64,000 nt of DNA from Chitinophaga sp. 180180018-3 (GCF_037893185.1 NZ_CP140772.1:992001-1056000); one strand, 5' to 3'; shown: positions 1 through 9,614, numbered from the stretch's first letter. Notes: a model not told the origin generated them from the letters alone. Translations and numbers: made by a program.

Positions 1-102
1 CAGCTGTTCCTGTGCAGCGGCGGTCTGCGAAATCATCAGTCCGGCCATGCCCAGTGCAGTAAAGAAGAAAGTTCGTTTGTTATATGCTGTTTGAATATTC
101 AT
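1..102 (-). CDS. Secreted protein, N-terminal fragment cut by window edge
   Basis: Only the first 34 codons are inside the window. They encode a clear Sec signal peptide: basic MNIQTAYNKR, then a hydrophobic stretch, ending in a TAAAQ-type cleavage site. It starts 47 bp after the stop of the TPR gene on the same strand and is probably its operon partner. The mature protein is not visible, so no function can be given. Confidence 0.7.
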   Translation of the reverse strand, partial: MNIQTAYNKRTFFFTALGMAGLMISQTAAAQEQL

Positions 103-149
103 GCTCTGTTGCGCTTAAAGATCAAAATTCCTGCGTCCTGAAATGACTG

Positions 150-3100
150 TTATTTCTTTGGTTTTTTACCGGCAGCTTTTTCATCTGCTTCTGCTTTTGC
201 CAGTTTTTCTTTTGCTTCCTGTTTCAGCTCAGCAATGGAGCTGTTGGTAACAATACTCTGGTAAGTAGCTTTGGCGTTGAAATAGTCCTTCTGACGGGCA
301 TATACATCACCCAGCAGAATATATGATTTAGCCACCCAGTATTCGTAGGAAGGCGTGTTTTTGATGACATCGAAACCAGCTTTTTCCGCAGCATCCAGCT
401 CATTCTGCTGCAGGTAGCAATCGGCAATGCTGTAGCGGGCTTCCGCACCGGTTTCGGATTTGGTCATTCCCGCAACAGTTTTGAATTCAGCGATAGCGGC
501 AGCATAGTCGTTGGCATGCTGTAAAGATTTACCACGGTAGAAATGGGCGATGATCTGATCGTCGGTACTGATATTGGCGGTAGCCAGCAGCATTTCGGCG
601 TAGTTGGATATTTCGTCCCAGTGTTTCAGCTGATAGTTGCTGCGGAGAAGCCCCCTGGTGGCAGCAAGACTGTTTTCTTTGCTGGTAGCAAGATCCTGCA
701 GCTGCAGGTAATAAGTTCTGGATTTTTCGTAATTCTTAGCCTGGTAGAAGTTGATATTGGCGGCCTGGAGAGCGGCTCTTTCCGCATACAGGCTGCTGTT
801 GCGCGATAACACGTATTCGTAGGCAGGCAGTGCGCTCGTATAGTCTTTACTGTTATAAGCACATTCTGCTTTGTAGAAATAAGCCGGCAGGATAAATTGT
901 CCGTTCGGATATTTCTGGATATAGCTGTTGAACGCCACTGTAGCGCCGCTGCAATCGTTGTTGGTAAACTTCGATTCCGCCGCTGCGTAGGCCAGTGAAT
1001 CTTCTGCAGAAGCGGTCACCGTTTTGCCGCTGGCTTTCAGGAATGCCAGGTAGTCGTCGGTTTTACCCTGGCTCACATAGATCGATTTCATGCTTTGCAG
1101 CGCCTCGTTGGCTTCCGGCGATCCGGGGAATTTTTCTACCACCTGACGGTAGTAGGCCAATGCTTTACTGTCGTTGTCTTTGTTGTAATAGCACAAACCG
1201 AGTTTCAGTAAAGCCCTGGGAGCGTTGGCGCCATTGGGTTGTTTCTGCAGCACGTTTTCCAGAAAAGGAATTGCTTCGGTATATTTTTCCTGCGCCAGGT
1301 AAGTATTGGCGATCTCTATGTCCGTTTCATTATTGAAACCGGAAGAGGGGAATTTGTTGTTCAGTTGTTTGAGCAGGGCGAGTTTGTCGGCCTGTTTGCC
1401 CTGTAATCCCAGAATTACTGCCTTCTGATAAGTGGCGTAATCGGCGCCTGGTTCGTTGTTGCTGATGATATGGTCGTACAACGACAATGCTTTCGGGAAC
1501 TGGCGCATCATGTAATAGCAGTCGGCGCTGCGCAGGGCAGCGTCGGAGGCGAGGCGGGTGGCATTAGGTCCGCTGACATGCTGGGCAGATTCAAAGTAAG
1601 GCAATGCATCTGCGTACTTGTCCTGTTTCAGCAGGCTGTATCCCAGATTGTAGCTGGCTGTTTGCGCATTGGCTTCGCCGGATACAGGAGCAGTAGTGCT
1701 GAGGTATGCTTTGAGGTTAGGGATGGCCACATCAGGTTTGTTCTGACGCAGGGCGATCTCCGCTTTCCAGAAATGTGCGAGTTGTTTGATCTGTGGATCG
1801 TATGGATTCCTGATGGCGATATCCAGCAGGCGGTCGGCTTCACCCAGTTGCTGATCGTTGATCAGCTGAGTGGCACGGCCGAAAGCTACTTTCTGGTAGG
1901 CCTTCAGTACAGTCGGATTTTTATCAGGTATCATTTCAATGGTAGCCAGCCCGTCTTTGTAGTTGTTGCTGTTCATGAAAAGATTTACGAGGATCTCCCG
2001 TGCTTCTTTATTGTAGGGAGATTGGGGGTAGGTTTTCACAAACTGGGTTAGCTCCGTAAGCGCAGCATCCGGGTAGCCCAGCTCGTACGACAGTTTTCCG
2101 TAGTTGAAGCGGGATATTTCCTGTTGTTCCGGATTGGAGCTGTTGCTGGCGCAGAACGCGAAAGCGTTGCGGGCATTGGCTTTCTGACCGGTACGCAGGT
2201 AACAGTCGCCCAGCAGGTACATGGAGTTCTGACCAAGCGAGTCTTTAGAACTACTCAGTCGTTTGAATCCTGAGATAGCCTTGCTGAGGTTATTCGTCTG
2301 GTAATAAGCGTAAGAAAGCTGGTAAATATCTTCATTTCTTACCTCATCGGAATTATCCTGGTAATCCTGCAGGAGAGGCAAAGATTTTTTGTATTGTTTT
2401 TTCTCGAAGTAGGCTTTACCCAGCAGTTGTTTCATCTCTGCTTCATAGTATTGGCCGCCTTTCTCAACCAGGGGCTCTGCGTAGGAGATCAGCTGATCTG
2501 TTTTACCCTGGAAGTAATAAATCTCCGCGATATAGTAAGGTACAACGTTGGCGTATTTGGGCTCTGCCACTACTTTCTGGAAGCTGCTGAGGGCGTCTGT
2601 ATACTGGTGGTTGTAGTAGGAGATGAAACCATAGTAATAGTTAGCGGGGATATTGTATTTACCGGGAATATCCTTGATGGAAGAGAACAGCGGTTGTGCC
2701 TTCTGGAAGTCTTTCACGTTGAAGTAGCAGTAAGCCAGTTCGAACTTTGCTTCAGCGATTTCCGCGTTGGAGAGGTTTTCTATATTGGCTTTCTCGTACA
2801 GCGGAATGGCTTCTTTCAGTTTATTCTGCCGGAAGTAGTACTTAGCCAGCTGATAGCTGACCAGTTCTTCGCGAGCGTTGTTGTTGGCGAGTTTCAGGAA
2901 TTTCAGCGCTTCCTTTTCTGCATCATCCTGTTGCAGCTTCAGTGCACAGATGGTGTAATAGTAGAAAGCATCTGTTTTTACCAGATCGCGGTTAGTTTCA
3001 TGGAAGTAGTCGATGTTATCGATAGTTTGTTTGAAAAGCTGCATAGACACAGCATATTTCTCCTGTTGGAAATACCGTTGTGCGTCTTTGAATACTTTTT

Positions 3101-3227
3101 CCGGATCTGTATAAACGCGGGTTTGCTGCGCCTGCGCGTGAGGCAGTCCTGCCAGACCTGCGCCGGTAAACGCCAGCATGGATACGTACAGATGTCCGGG
3201 AATAAAAACTTTTCTTATGAATTGCAT
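150..3227 (-). CDS. Large periplasmic tetratricopeptide-repeat protein
   Basis: The product is 1025 aa. It has an N-terminal signal peptide (about residues 1-34, ending HAQAQ) and then TPR-like helical repeats along nearly its whole length; A-x-x-x-Y/F and G-x-Y-x-x-A patterns recur about every 34 residues. The last 30 residues are Lys/Ala/Glu-rich and end in KKPKK. TPR arrays are protein-protein scaffolds, and proteins of this size in Bacteroidota are exported cell-envelope scaffolds, but no specific partner is visible. It is followed by the cut gene at the left edge, so the two likely form a unit. A Bacteroidota-type box (TATTTTG, minus strand) lies about 50-60 bp upstream of the start. Confidence 0.85.
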   Translation of the reverse strand: MQFIRKVFIPGHLYVSMLAFTGAGLAGLPHAQAQQTRVYTDPEKVFKDAQRYFQQEKYAVSMQLFKQTIDNIDYFHETNRDLVKTDAFYYYTICALKLQQDDAEKEALKFLKLANNNAREELVSYQLAKYYFRQNKLKEAIPLYEKANIENLSNAEIAEAKFELAYCYFNVKDFQKAQPLFSSIKDIPGKYNIPANYYYGFISYYNHQYTDALSSFQKVVAEPKYANVVPYYIAEIYYFQGKTDQLISYAEPLVEKGGQYYEAEMKQLLGKAYFEKKQYKKSLPLLQDYQDNSDEVRNEDIYQLSYAYYQTNNLSKAISGFKRLSSSKDSLGQNSMYLLGDCYLRTGQKANARNAFAFCASNSSNPEQQEISRFNYGKLSYELGYPDAALTELTQFVKTYPQSPYNKEAREILVNLFMNSNNYKDGLATIEMIPDKNPTVLKAYQKVAFGRATQLINDQQLGEADRLLDIAIRNPYDPQIKQLAHFWKAEIALRQNKPDVAIPNLKAYLSTTAPVSGEANAQTASYNLGYSLLKQDKYADALPYFESAQHVSGPNATRLASDAALRSADCYYMMRQFPKALSLYDHIISNNEPGADYATYQKAVILGLQGKQADKLALLKQLNNKFPSSGFNNETDIEIANTYLAQEKYTEAIPFLENVLQKQPNGANAPRALLKLGLCYYNKDNDSKALAYYRQVVEKFPGSPEANEALQSMKSIYVSQGKTDDYLAFLKASGKTVTASAEDSLAYAAAESKFTNNDCSGATVAFNSYIQKYPNGQFILPAYFYKAECAYNSKDYTSALPAYEYVLSRNSSLYAERAALQAANINFYQAKNYEKSRTYYLQLQDLATSKENSLAATRGLLRSNYQLKHWDEISNYAEMLLATANISTDDQIIAHFYRGKSLQHANDYAAAIAEFKTVAGMTKSETGAEARYSIADCYLQQNELDAAEKAGFDVIKNTPSYEYWVAKSYILLGDVYARQKDYFNAKATYQSIVTNSSIAELKQEAKEKLAKAEADEKAAGKKPKK

Positions 3228-3543
3228 GCTTAAGCTGTTATGTCTCTTTGAATATGCGTTTAAAACGGATTATCGGGCAAAATATTTCCTGCGAAAGATT
3301 TCAACATAGCCGGAAAGCAACGGTGTGGCGCGGAAAATACCGGTTATTCATGTTGTATGGTCCGGCATCACAATGCTCTTTCTCTTCGGTTTCCGGTACG
3401 CTACGGCCCTATCTCAGCAAATATAAAAGTTATATCTTGTCTTTTCCGACCGGGTTTCTAACAATGTGGATAACTCCGGAAAGATGGCATAATCGATTAT
3501 TTTATCTTGCGAAAATAATTTTAGCACAAAAACCTTACCTACT
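3228..3543. other. Divergent intergenic region, no gene seen
   Basis: This 316-bp gap separates the minus-strand TPR gene from plus-strand doxX. A TATCTTG box at 3503-3509 is a plausible -7 element for doxX. An open frame covers the gap, but its product is Arg/Ser/Phe-rich with no domain, so I read the gap as two divergent promoters. Confidence 0.5.
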
Positions 3544-3951
3544 ATGAGGAAACTGTTCTCTACCGGCTATACTAACGGAGCAGTAAGCTTTTCAATGCTG
3601 GTGCTCCGGGTGGTATTCGGCGGTATGATACTGTTGCACGGCTGGCCCAAACTGATCAATTTTACTGCCAAAATGAATTCTTTTCCCGACCCGTTAGGAG
3701 TGGGCCATAAAATTTCGCTGGGAATGACCGTGTTTGCAGAGGTTTTTTGTGCCGTACTATTGATCATCGGACTGCTGACCAGGCTGGCCGCTATTCCGCT
3801 GAGCATTTGTATGGGCGTGATCATCTTTATCATTCAGTCGCACAAACCCATCAATGAAAAAGAGCTGCCATTGCTGTACCTTGCAGCATTTATAACATTG
3901 TTGTTTACAGGGCCTGGTAAGTTTTCGCTGGACGGCGCACTGGGCAAATAA
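3544..3951 (+). CDS. DoxX family membrane protein
   Basis: The product is a 135-aa integral membrane protein with four hydrophobic segments. It shows the DoxX pattern: an N-terminal RVVFGGMILLHGWPK segment with G and HG in the first helix, then an FAEVFCAVLLIIGLLTRLAAIP helix pair. DoxX proteins are linked to redox or thiol stress in membranes, but their biochemistry is unclear. It lies 42 bp upstream of the thioesterase gene on the same strand and may share its transcript. It is not the paralogue used in the RiPP operon at 29.5 kb. Confidence 0.85.
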   Translation: MRKLFSTGYTNGAVSFSMLVLRVVFGGMILLHGWPKLINFTAKMNSFPDPLGVGHKISLGMTVFAEVFCAVLLIIGLLTRLAAIPLSICMGVIIFIIQSHKPINEKELPLLYLAAFITLLFTGPGKFSLDGALGK

Positions 3952-3993
3952 AATTTTCAAGTATCAGTTTAGCATAAAAACAACAGAGGAGCC

Positions 3994-4410
3994 ATGTTTA
4001 TCAGTACTACCACCATTCGTGTACGTTATGGAGAAACGGACCAGATGGGATATCTTTATTACGGCAATTATGGCCTGTATTACGAAGTAGGCAGGGCGGA
4101 AGCCATCAGGGAGCTGGGGTTCAGTTATAAGGAGCTGGAAGACCAGGGCGTTATCATGCCGGTGGCGGAGTTGCATGTAAAGTATTTGCGGCCTGCGTAT
4201 TATGATGACCTCATAACGGTAAAGACTATACTCAAAGAATTGCCTAAAAGCTCTAAGATACAGTTTCACAGCGAGTTGTATAATGAAAAGAACGAGTTGC
4301 TGAATGTGGGCGTTACCACCCTGGTGTTCCTTGATGCCAAAACCAAACAGAAAGCAGGACTGCCTGCAGAGTTGAAAAAAAGGCTGGAACCGTTTTTTGA
4401 ACAGGCTTAA
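3994..4410 (+). CDS. Acyl-CoA thioesterase, 4HBT / YbgC-like hotdog fold
   Basis: The product is 138 aa, the normal size for a single hotdog domain. The N-terminal RVRYGETDQMGYLYYGNY motif is the 4-hydroxybenzoyl-CoA thioesterase signature, with the Asp of ETDQMG as the expected catalytic residue (near residue 15). Members hydrolyse acyl-CoA or acyl-ACP thioesters in the cytoplasm; the substrate here cannot be read from sequence. It sits 21 bp before cinA in the same direction. Confidence 0.88.
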   Translation: MFISTTTIRVRYGETDQMGYLYYGNYGLYYEVGRAEAIRELGFSYKELEDQGVIMPVAELHVKYLRPAYYDDLITVKTILKELPKSSKIQFHSELYNEKNELLNVGVTTLVFLDAKTKQKAGLPAELKKRLEPFFEQA

Positions 4411-4431
4411 TGCCGGGAAAAACAAGCAATT

Positions 4432-5685
4432 ATGGACAAGATCACGACCAGCATCATCACCATTGGCGATGAGTTGCTGATAGGGCAAACGATCGATACA
4501 AATTCTGCCTGGATCGCGCAGCAGTTGAATGCCATGGGCATCTGGGTGCACCGGCGTGTAGCCATAGGCGATGTGAGGGAAGATATACTGGAGGCACTCG
4601 CCAAAGAATCAGCTGTTTCGGATATTGTATTAATCACCGGAGGTTTAGGGCCTACGGCAGATGATATTACGAAGCCTGTGCTGTGCGAGTACTTTAATAC
4701 AAGACTGGTACAGGATCAGGCGGCCCTGCGGAATGTGATACATATTTTCGAGAGCCGTGGTTTGCCGTTGTTGCAGCGGAATATCGATCAGAGCATGGTG
4801 CCGGAAGCCGCTACCATCATTGAAAACCAACGGGGTACTGCTCCGGGGATGTGGTTCGAGAAAGATGGAAAGATCTATGTATCCATGCCGGGAGTGCCGC
4901 ATGAAATGAAGGGAATCATGGAAAACTATGTATTACCCCGGCTGGAAATACACTTCAAAACGCCGGCAGTAGTGCATCAGACGCTGATTACTTCCGGAAT
5001 GGGAGAATCTTTTGTAGCAGAACGGCTGGTTGCATTTGAAGCAAAATTACCGCCACATATCAAACTCGCTTACCTGCCCAGTTACAGCCTGCTGAAGCTG
5101 CGGCTTACAGGGCAGGGAAAAGATAAGGTATCAATAGCAGCAGAGGTGAGTACACATTTTCATCAACTCAAAGAGCTGTTGGCAGATATTACGGTAGCCG
5201 ATCAGGATATCACGATCGGCGAGGTATTGGGCCAAATGTTACTGGAGCGGGGAGAAACAGTGGGTACTGCGGAAAGCTGTACCGGAGGGTTGATAGCCAG
5301 CTGGATTACAGCAGTACCGGGCAGTTCCGCTTATTTCAGAGGAAGCGCCGTCACCTACGCCAATCAGATGAAAGAGAAAATGCTCGGTGTAAAACAGGAA
5401 ACACTGCTGGCGCATGGCGCTGTCAGTGAAGCTACCGTCCGGGAAATGGTGGCAGGCGCCTTATCTTTGCTGGATGTGGATTATGCCATAGCAGTGTCGG
5501 GGATCATGGGGCCTGATGGCGGCACACCGGAAAAGCCGGTGGGTACGGTGTGGATAGCAGTGGCAGCTAAAGAAAAGGAGAAAGTGGTAACAGTTAAATA
5601 TCAGCTGCGTTATGATCGCGAACGGAATACGCAGATGACAGCAGTTTATGCCATGAATGAGTTGCGGAAACTCATTCTGGAATAG
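4432..5685 (+). CDS. cinA: CinA family protein (MoCF domain + nicotinamide-nucleotide amidase domain)
   Basis: The product is 417 aa with both CinA domains. The N-terminal MoaB/MogA-like domain has IITIGDELLIGQTIDTN at the start and TGGLGPTADDITKP near residue 67; it corresponds to the ADP-ribose pyrophosphatase part. The C-terminal PncC-type deamidase domain has GTAESCTGGLIASW (about residue 278) and SGIMGPDGGTPEKPVGTVW (about residue 353). The family recycles NMN to nicotinic acid mononucleotide. The length is normal and no frame defect is seen. It lies directly downstream of the thioesterase gene, and a fresh promoter box follows it. Confidence 0.95.
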   Translation: MDKITTSIITIGDELLIGQTIDTNSAWIAQQLNAMGIWVHRRVAIGDVREDILEALAKESAVSDIVLITGGLGPTADDITKPVLCEYFNTRLVQDQAALRNVIHIFESRGLPLLQRNIDQSMVPEAATIIENQRGTAPGMWFEKDGKIYVSMPGVPHEMKGIMENYVLPRLEIHFKTPAVVHQTLITSGMGESFVAERLVAFEAKLPPHIKLAYLPSYSLLKLRLTGQGKDKVSIAAEVSTHFHQLKELLADITVADQDITIGEVLGQMLLERGETVGTAESCTGGLIASWITAVPGSSAYFRGSAVTYANQMKEKMLGVKQETLLAHGAVSEATVREMVAGALSLLDVDYAIAVSGIMGPDGGTPEKPVGTVWIAVAAKEKEKVVTVKYQLRYDRERNTQMTAVYAMNELRKLILE

Positions 5686-5709
5686 GAATTTGAATTGATA
5701 CAATTCCCT

Positions 5710-5717
5710 TATTTTTG
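5710..5717 (+). promoter_or_regulatory. -7 box TATTTTTG for the E2 gene
   Basis: TATTTTTG fits the Bacteroidota -7 consensus TAnnTTTG. A TTTG lies 17-18 bp upstream at 5690-5693. The start codon at 5746 is 28 bp downstream. This argues against the longer frame that opens at 5695, whose start would lie upstream of the promoter. Confidence 0.5.
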
Positions 5718-5745
5718 TTTCCGCACTAAAACACTATTAAATCTT

Positions 5746-7059
5746 ATGGCCATTGTAGAATTGGTAATGCCAAAAATGGGGGAGAGCATCATGGAAGCCA
5801 CCATTTTGCGCTGGCATAAAAAGGCAGGCGATCACGTAAAAGTAGATGAGACTGTACTTGAAATTGCCACAGACAAGGTGGACAGCGAGGTTCCTTCGAT
5901 TGCGGAGGGAGAAATCACTGAACTGCTCTTCAATGAAAATGACGTGGTGCCGGTAGGTACCGTTATTGCCCGTATTAATACCAATACCGCCGCTCCAACT
6001 GTGGAAGTACCTGTTGCTCCTGCCGCAGCGCCTGCAGCTCCGGAACCGAAGTTCACCGCAGCGCCCGTTCATACGCCAGTGGTGGAAGCTCCTGTTTCCG
6101 GTGGCGCCAGATTTTATTCTCCCCTGGTACTGACTATCGCACAACAGGAAGGCATCAGCTTTGCCGACCTGGAGAAAATCCCTGGTTCCGGCAATGATGG
6201 CCGCGTTACCAAAAAAGACATTCTGCAATATGTGGCCGACCGCCGTGCCGGAAAGGTTGTTCCTGATGTAACACCGGAACCGGTTCCGGCTGCAGCACCT
6301 GCCGCCCGCCAACAGGCAGTAACCACGGTGGCTTCCCCTACCTATAACGGTAATGTGGAGATCATTGAAATGGACCGCATGCGCAAACTGATTGCTAATC
6401 ACATGGTGATGAGCAAGCAAACCAGTCCGCATGTGACCAGCTTTGCCGAAGCAGATGTGACCAACATGGTGAAATGGCGCGAACGCATTAAAGGAGATTT
6501 CGAGAAGAGAGAAGGAGAAAAACTCACCTTTACGCCGCTTTTCATAGAGGCAATCGTAAAATGCATCAAGCGTTTCCCATTGATCAACTGCTCTTTAGAC
6601 GGGGATAAGATCATTATCAAGAAAGATATCAACATCGGTATGGCTACTGCGCTGCCCAGCGGCAACCTGATTGTACCGGTGATTAAGAATGCAGATATGC
6701 TGAATCTGGTGGGATTAACGCGACAGGTAAACAGCCTGGCCAATGCGGCCCGTCAGAATAAGCTGAAGCCGGAAGACACGCAAAGCGGTACATTCACCCT
6801 CACAAACGTGGGTACCTTTGGTAGCCTGATGGGTACACCCATCATCAACCAGCCACAGGTGGCTATCCTGGCGGTAGGTGCTATCAAGAAACGTCCGGTG
6901 GTGATTGAAACGCCCGATGGTGATACTATTGGCATCCGGCACATGATGTACCTCTCTATGTCATATGACCATCGTATCGTAGACGGTTCGCTGGGCGCCA
7001 CTTTCCTGACTGCAGTGGCACAGGAACTGGAGAACTTTGATCCTAAGAAAAGTGTGTAA
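5746..7059 (+). CDS. Dihydrolipoamide acyltransferase, E2 of a 2-oxoacid dehydrogenase complex
   Basis: The product is 437 aa from the ATG at 5746, where the conserved lipoyl domain begins (MAIVELVMPKMGESI). Domains in order: lipoyl domain with the lipoylated Lys44 in ATDKVDSE; an Ala/Pro/Val-rich flexible linker; a peripheral subunit-binding domain (about 122-160, ending GRVTKKDIL); a second linker; and the catalytic core with the SYDHRIVDG motif, whose His is near residue 409. The enzyme moves acyl groups from E1-bound thiamine to CoA. The single lipoyl domain and the MGESI motif suit a branched-chain or 2-oxoglutarate-type E2 better than pyruvate. No E1 or E3 gene is adjacent. Confidence 0.93.
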   Translation: MAIVELVMPKMGESIMEATILRWHKKAGDHVKVDETVLEIATDKVDSEVPSIAEGEITELLFNENDVVPVGTVIARINTNTAAPTVEVPVAPAAAPAAPEPKFTAAPVHTPVVEAPVSGGARFYSPLVLTIAQQEGISFADLEKIPGSGNDGRVTKKDILQYVADRRAGKVVPDVTPEPVPAAAPAARQQAVTTVASPTYNGNVEIIEMDRMRKLIANHMVMSKQTSPHVTSFAEADVTNMVKWRERIKGDFEKREGEKLTFTPLFIEAIVKCIKRFPLINCSLDGDKIIIKKDINIGMATALPSGNLIVPVIKNADMLNLVGLTRQVNSLANAARQNKLKPEDTQSGTFTLTNVGTFGSLMGTPIINQPQVAILAVGAIKKRPVVIETPDGDTIGIRHMMYLSMSYDHRIVDGSLGATFLTAVAQELENFDPKKSV

Positions 7060-7075
7060 TAAACAGCAAAATCAT

Positions 7076-7109
7076 AAAAAAAGGCGCTTAGTTAATGAGC
7101 GCCTTTTTT
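7076..7109. terminator. Bidirectional intrinsic terminator between the E2 and RRM genes
   Basis: The stem GGCGCT (7083-7088) pairs with AGCGCC (7098-7103) around a 9-nt loop. An A-run on the left and a T6 run on the right let it serve both converging genes. Confidence 0.85.
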
Positions 7110-7143
7110 CAATTCCTTGTGCCGAAAAATAAAGGGGAAATTA

Positions 7144-7461
7144 TTAATAACGACGATCGCGGGAGCCATATCCTCCGCCGCCACGGTTGCCACCGCCACC
7201 TTTGAAATTATTATTCGGTTGTTTAGGTCTTGCTTCGTTTACCATTAGTTGCTTGCCTTCGATCTCGCTGCCGTTTAAACTATCCATAGCTTTTGCTCCT
7301 TCTTCCTGATTAGGCATCTCCACAAAGCCAAAACCGCGTGAGCGTCCTGTTTCGTGGTCTTTGATAACTTTGGCAGAGGTAACCTCTCCAAAATCGCTGA
7401 AAATCTGATGGAGATCTTCATCAGTCAACCTATAGTGCAGGTTGGCAACATAAATGTTCAT
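7144..7461 (-). CDS. RNA-binding protein, single RRM with Gly-rich tail
   Basis: The product is 105 aa: one RNA recognition motif plus a short tail. RNP2 is NIYVANL (residues 2-8) and RNP1 is RGFGFVEM (42-49), both with the aromatic residues that stack on RNA. The last 20 residues are Gly/Arg-rich (an RGG-like tail). Such small RRM proteins in Bacteroidota and cyanobacteria act as cold-shock or post-transcriptional regulators. The 250-bp gap upstream is AT-rich and may hold a long 5' leader. Confidence 0.93.
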   Translation of the reverse strand: MNIYVANLHYRLTDEDLHQIFSDFGEVTSAKVIKDHETGRSRGFGFVEMPNQEEGAKAMDSLNGSEIEGKQLMVNEARPKQPNNNFKGGGGNRGGGGYGSRDRRY

Positions 7462-7712
7462 GATAACTGAAATTAAAAAAATGATAAATAATATACTGAA
7501 GTTATGAAAATAAAGCTAATAAATAAGACAGCTTTGAAATCTTTTTTGATCCGACGTTTTTTTTACCAACGCATGACTGCGCGAGGCCTTTATAGTGGGC
7601 CATTTCAGCGTTAATAAATATTTCGTAAAATAGTGTGAAACCTGGTTGCTGACAGTCCGCTTACCGGGTTTTTTTCGTAAATTCAGGATATAATCCATTA
7701 AATTTTATTATT

Positions 7713-8432
7713 ATGGGATCGCTAAGTGAAACCTGGTTTGCGGACGGGTACATAGATTTTGAGCTGAAAAAGTATACGCTATTGGCATATCTGCAGGAAA
7801 TCAACCATTATTTCAATCAGAGTAAGCTTTATCCTCAGTTGTCTGACATCATTTTCCACTACAATAACCTGCTGGCTTTCCGCGATAACAAGCAGTTTTT
7901 ACAGCAGCAGTTTCCCCGCCGTCTGACGGCCGTGAACCTGGAAAAACTGGAATTGCTGTATGAGCAGCTGATAGCAGACGATGAGTTGATGGGAGAACTG
8001 GAAAATATCATCCAGTATTCGCTGCCACAGCTGAACAGCACTATTAAAGAGGGGACGGAGATCTATGAGTATGTGGCGGAGAATCTGAGTATTTTTCCGG
8101 TAGGTTTGATACCGCTGGAAACTGCTGAAGGCTACCTGATGCTGTGTGATGGCCGTTGTACCCAAACGCTGGTGTATGCTTACCGGCTCACTATTTTCGA
8201 ACGGCACGACGAAAAATTCAGAGGTATCCATACCCAATATGTGAGCGCCTACAAAAAGGATCTGGCGCATACCATAGGGCATATCAAAACCATGCTCATC
8301 AGGGAACGGAACAACATGCCAAACCCGGCGGTGTATTGTGCGGAAACTTCACTGGTATTGCCGGTCGATGAAACGTTATTACCCATTGCGAAACGCAGCC
8401 TGGTGAAGTATATTGCTGAACAGGCGGCCTAG
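7713..8432 (+). CDS. Conserved hypothetical protein, alpha-helical, 239 aa
   Basis: I do not recognise a named domain. The protein is cytoplasmic (no signal peptide or membrane span), starts MGSLSETWFADGYIDFELKK, and is mainly helical. It ends in an Ala-rich helix after a short hydrophobic strand region (SIFPVGLIPLETAEGYLML, then LVYAYRL). The strand patch near residues 128-165 could be a small alpha/beta core. Codon use matches its neighbours and the reading frame is intact. It converges on the DUF4230 gene with a 6-bp gap. Confidence 0.75.
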   Translation: MGSLSETWFADGYIDFELKKYTLLAYLQEINHYFNQSKLYPQLSDIIFHYNNLLAFRDNKQFLQQQFPRRLTAVNLEKLELLYEQLIADDELMGELENIIQYSLPQLNSTIKEGTEIYEYVAENLSIFPVGLIPLETAEGYLMLCDGRCTQTLVYAYRLTIFERHDEKFRGIHTQYVSAYKKDLAHTIGHIKTMLIRERNNMPNPAVYCAETSLVLPVDETLLPIAKRSLVKYIAEQAA

Positions 8433-8438
8433 ACCGGA

Positions 8439-9056
8439 TTATTTCAGCGCCGGTGCTTTTGTATCTCCTTCATACTCAATCTCCAGGGTGTGATCTTTCA
8501 GAAATGGGGCATAGTACTGCTCCATCACCTTCTTTATCTTGTCTTTTGATTGTTGTATATAGACAGGGTTATTCTCCAGTTGTGCCCTCGACGTTTTGTA
8601 CAGCGACTTTTGAACATCCGTATACGTTTCATCATCCTGGGACAGGAACCAGCCTTTGCGGTTGGAAGTTTCCATACGATCCATTTTCAATTCATAGCTG
8701 AGCAGGCTGGGTGCTGGCAGGTGAATCAGGATTTTTTTGTCGGTCAGTTGTACTTTAAACAATTTTTCATCCACATTCACCCCATATTTTGCCTCATATG
8801 GAATAGTGACCCATACCGTGTTTTCGAGGAATGCCTTCTTCAGGTTATCTGTCCAGTCGCCACTGTTTTCGATATTACTTCTTTTGATGCTGGCGGAACC
8901 CTGTACATCCAGCGACGACAGCTCGGCAATTTCCCTGACAATTGTGCTGTTGGAGATCACCTGCTGGCTTACGTTGGTAGTGCCAAACCTTTTGCCAAGC
9001 CAGAAGATCAGCCATCCGAGCAATATAGCAGCGATGAGATAGATGATTTTTTTCAT
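8439..9056 (-). CDS. Membrane-anchored DUF4230-like protein
   Basis: The product is 205 aa. One N-terminal membrane anchor (KIIYLIAAILLGWLIFWLGK) is followed by a soluble domain with alternating strands (VWVTIPYEAKYGVNVDEK, KILIHLPAPSLLSYEL). The layout of anchor, VREIAELSSLDV, then a beta-rich half, matches DUF4230 proteins, which have no known function. The assignment rests on pattern, not on a search. The body should be periplasmic. Confidence 0.6.
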   Translation of the reverse strand: MKKIIYLIAAILLGWLIFWLGKRFGTTNVSQQVISNSTIVREIAELSSLDVQGSASIKRSNIENSGDWTDNLKKAFLENTVWVTIPYEAKYGVNVDEKLFKVQLTDKKILIHLPAPSLLSYELKMDRMETSNRKGWFLSQDDETYTDVQKSLYKTSRAQLENNPVYIQQSKDKIKKVMEQYYAPFLKDHTLEIEYEGDTKAPALK

Positions 9057-9106
9057 GCATGCAATTTAGTAAAAAACGTATATCAGGAATCGTATAGTCG
9101 TTACAG

Positions 9107-9610
9107 TTATCTGGTAAGACTTTCGATCAATGCGGCATGTTTCGGATAAGCGGTCAGCAGGGAGGCTTTTTCGGCCAGCTCAAAGTCGGCGAAATCGAAT
9201 CCTGGGGCTACTGTACAACCAGCCAGTGCATAGCCGCCCGGTACTTCTACTCTTGATGCGAACCAGTTGCCGGCCTGTACAACGGCCTGCAGGCTTTCGT
9301 TGTTTTGGATATCGCGGCCCAGGCGGTGGATCCGGAGTGCGCCATCGGGCAGGATCTCGTAGATGGTGAGTGTAACGCCATCATAGAAGTGCCAGATTTC
9401 ATCCGCAGCGATCCTGTGAAAAGCAGAAAACTCGCCGTATTCCAGTAGGAAATAGATGCAGGTAGATGCATTGCGATCCCCGGCCATACCAGCCGGAAGA
9501 GCTGATTTTTCCAGCATCCAGTTGGCCCGGTATGTTTCGCGGAAGGCGCCGCCTTCCACGTGGGATTGTAGTTTGAGATGTGCTCTCCATTTGGCGGCGG
9601 AATGTTGCAT
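9107..9610 (-). CDS. Cupin_5 (DUF985) family protein
   Basis: The product is 167 aa. It carries the cupin_5 pattern: HVEGGAFRETYRANW near residue 17, a STCIYFLL strand, the FHRIAADEIWHFYDG metal-site motif near residues 60-75, and a late GYALAGCTVAPGFDF segment. This family forms a beta barrel with a bound metal ion, and the reaction is not established. It lies downstream of an AraC-type regulator gene, with a large palindrome between them (9615-9747). Confidence 0.85.
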   Translation of the reverse strand: MQHSAAKWRAHLKLQSHVEGGAFRETYRANWMLEKSALPAGMAGDRNASTCIYFLLEYGEFSAFHRIAADEIWHFYDGVTLTIYEILPDGALRIHRLGRDIQNNESLQAVVQAGNWFASRVEVPGGYALAGCTVAPGFDFADFELAEKASLLTAYPKHAALIESLTR

Positions 9611-9614
9611 AGAA

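Noticed and set aside
3248..3547. Open frame of 99 codons in the gap before doxX
   Set aside because: Arg/Ser/Phe-rich with no domain; covers two divergent promoters and overlaps the doxX start. No ribosome or codon support.
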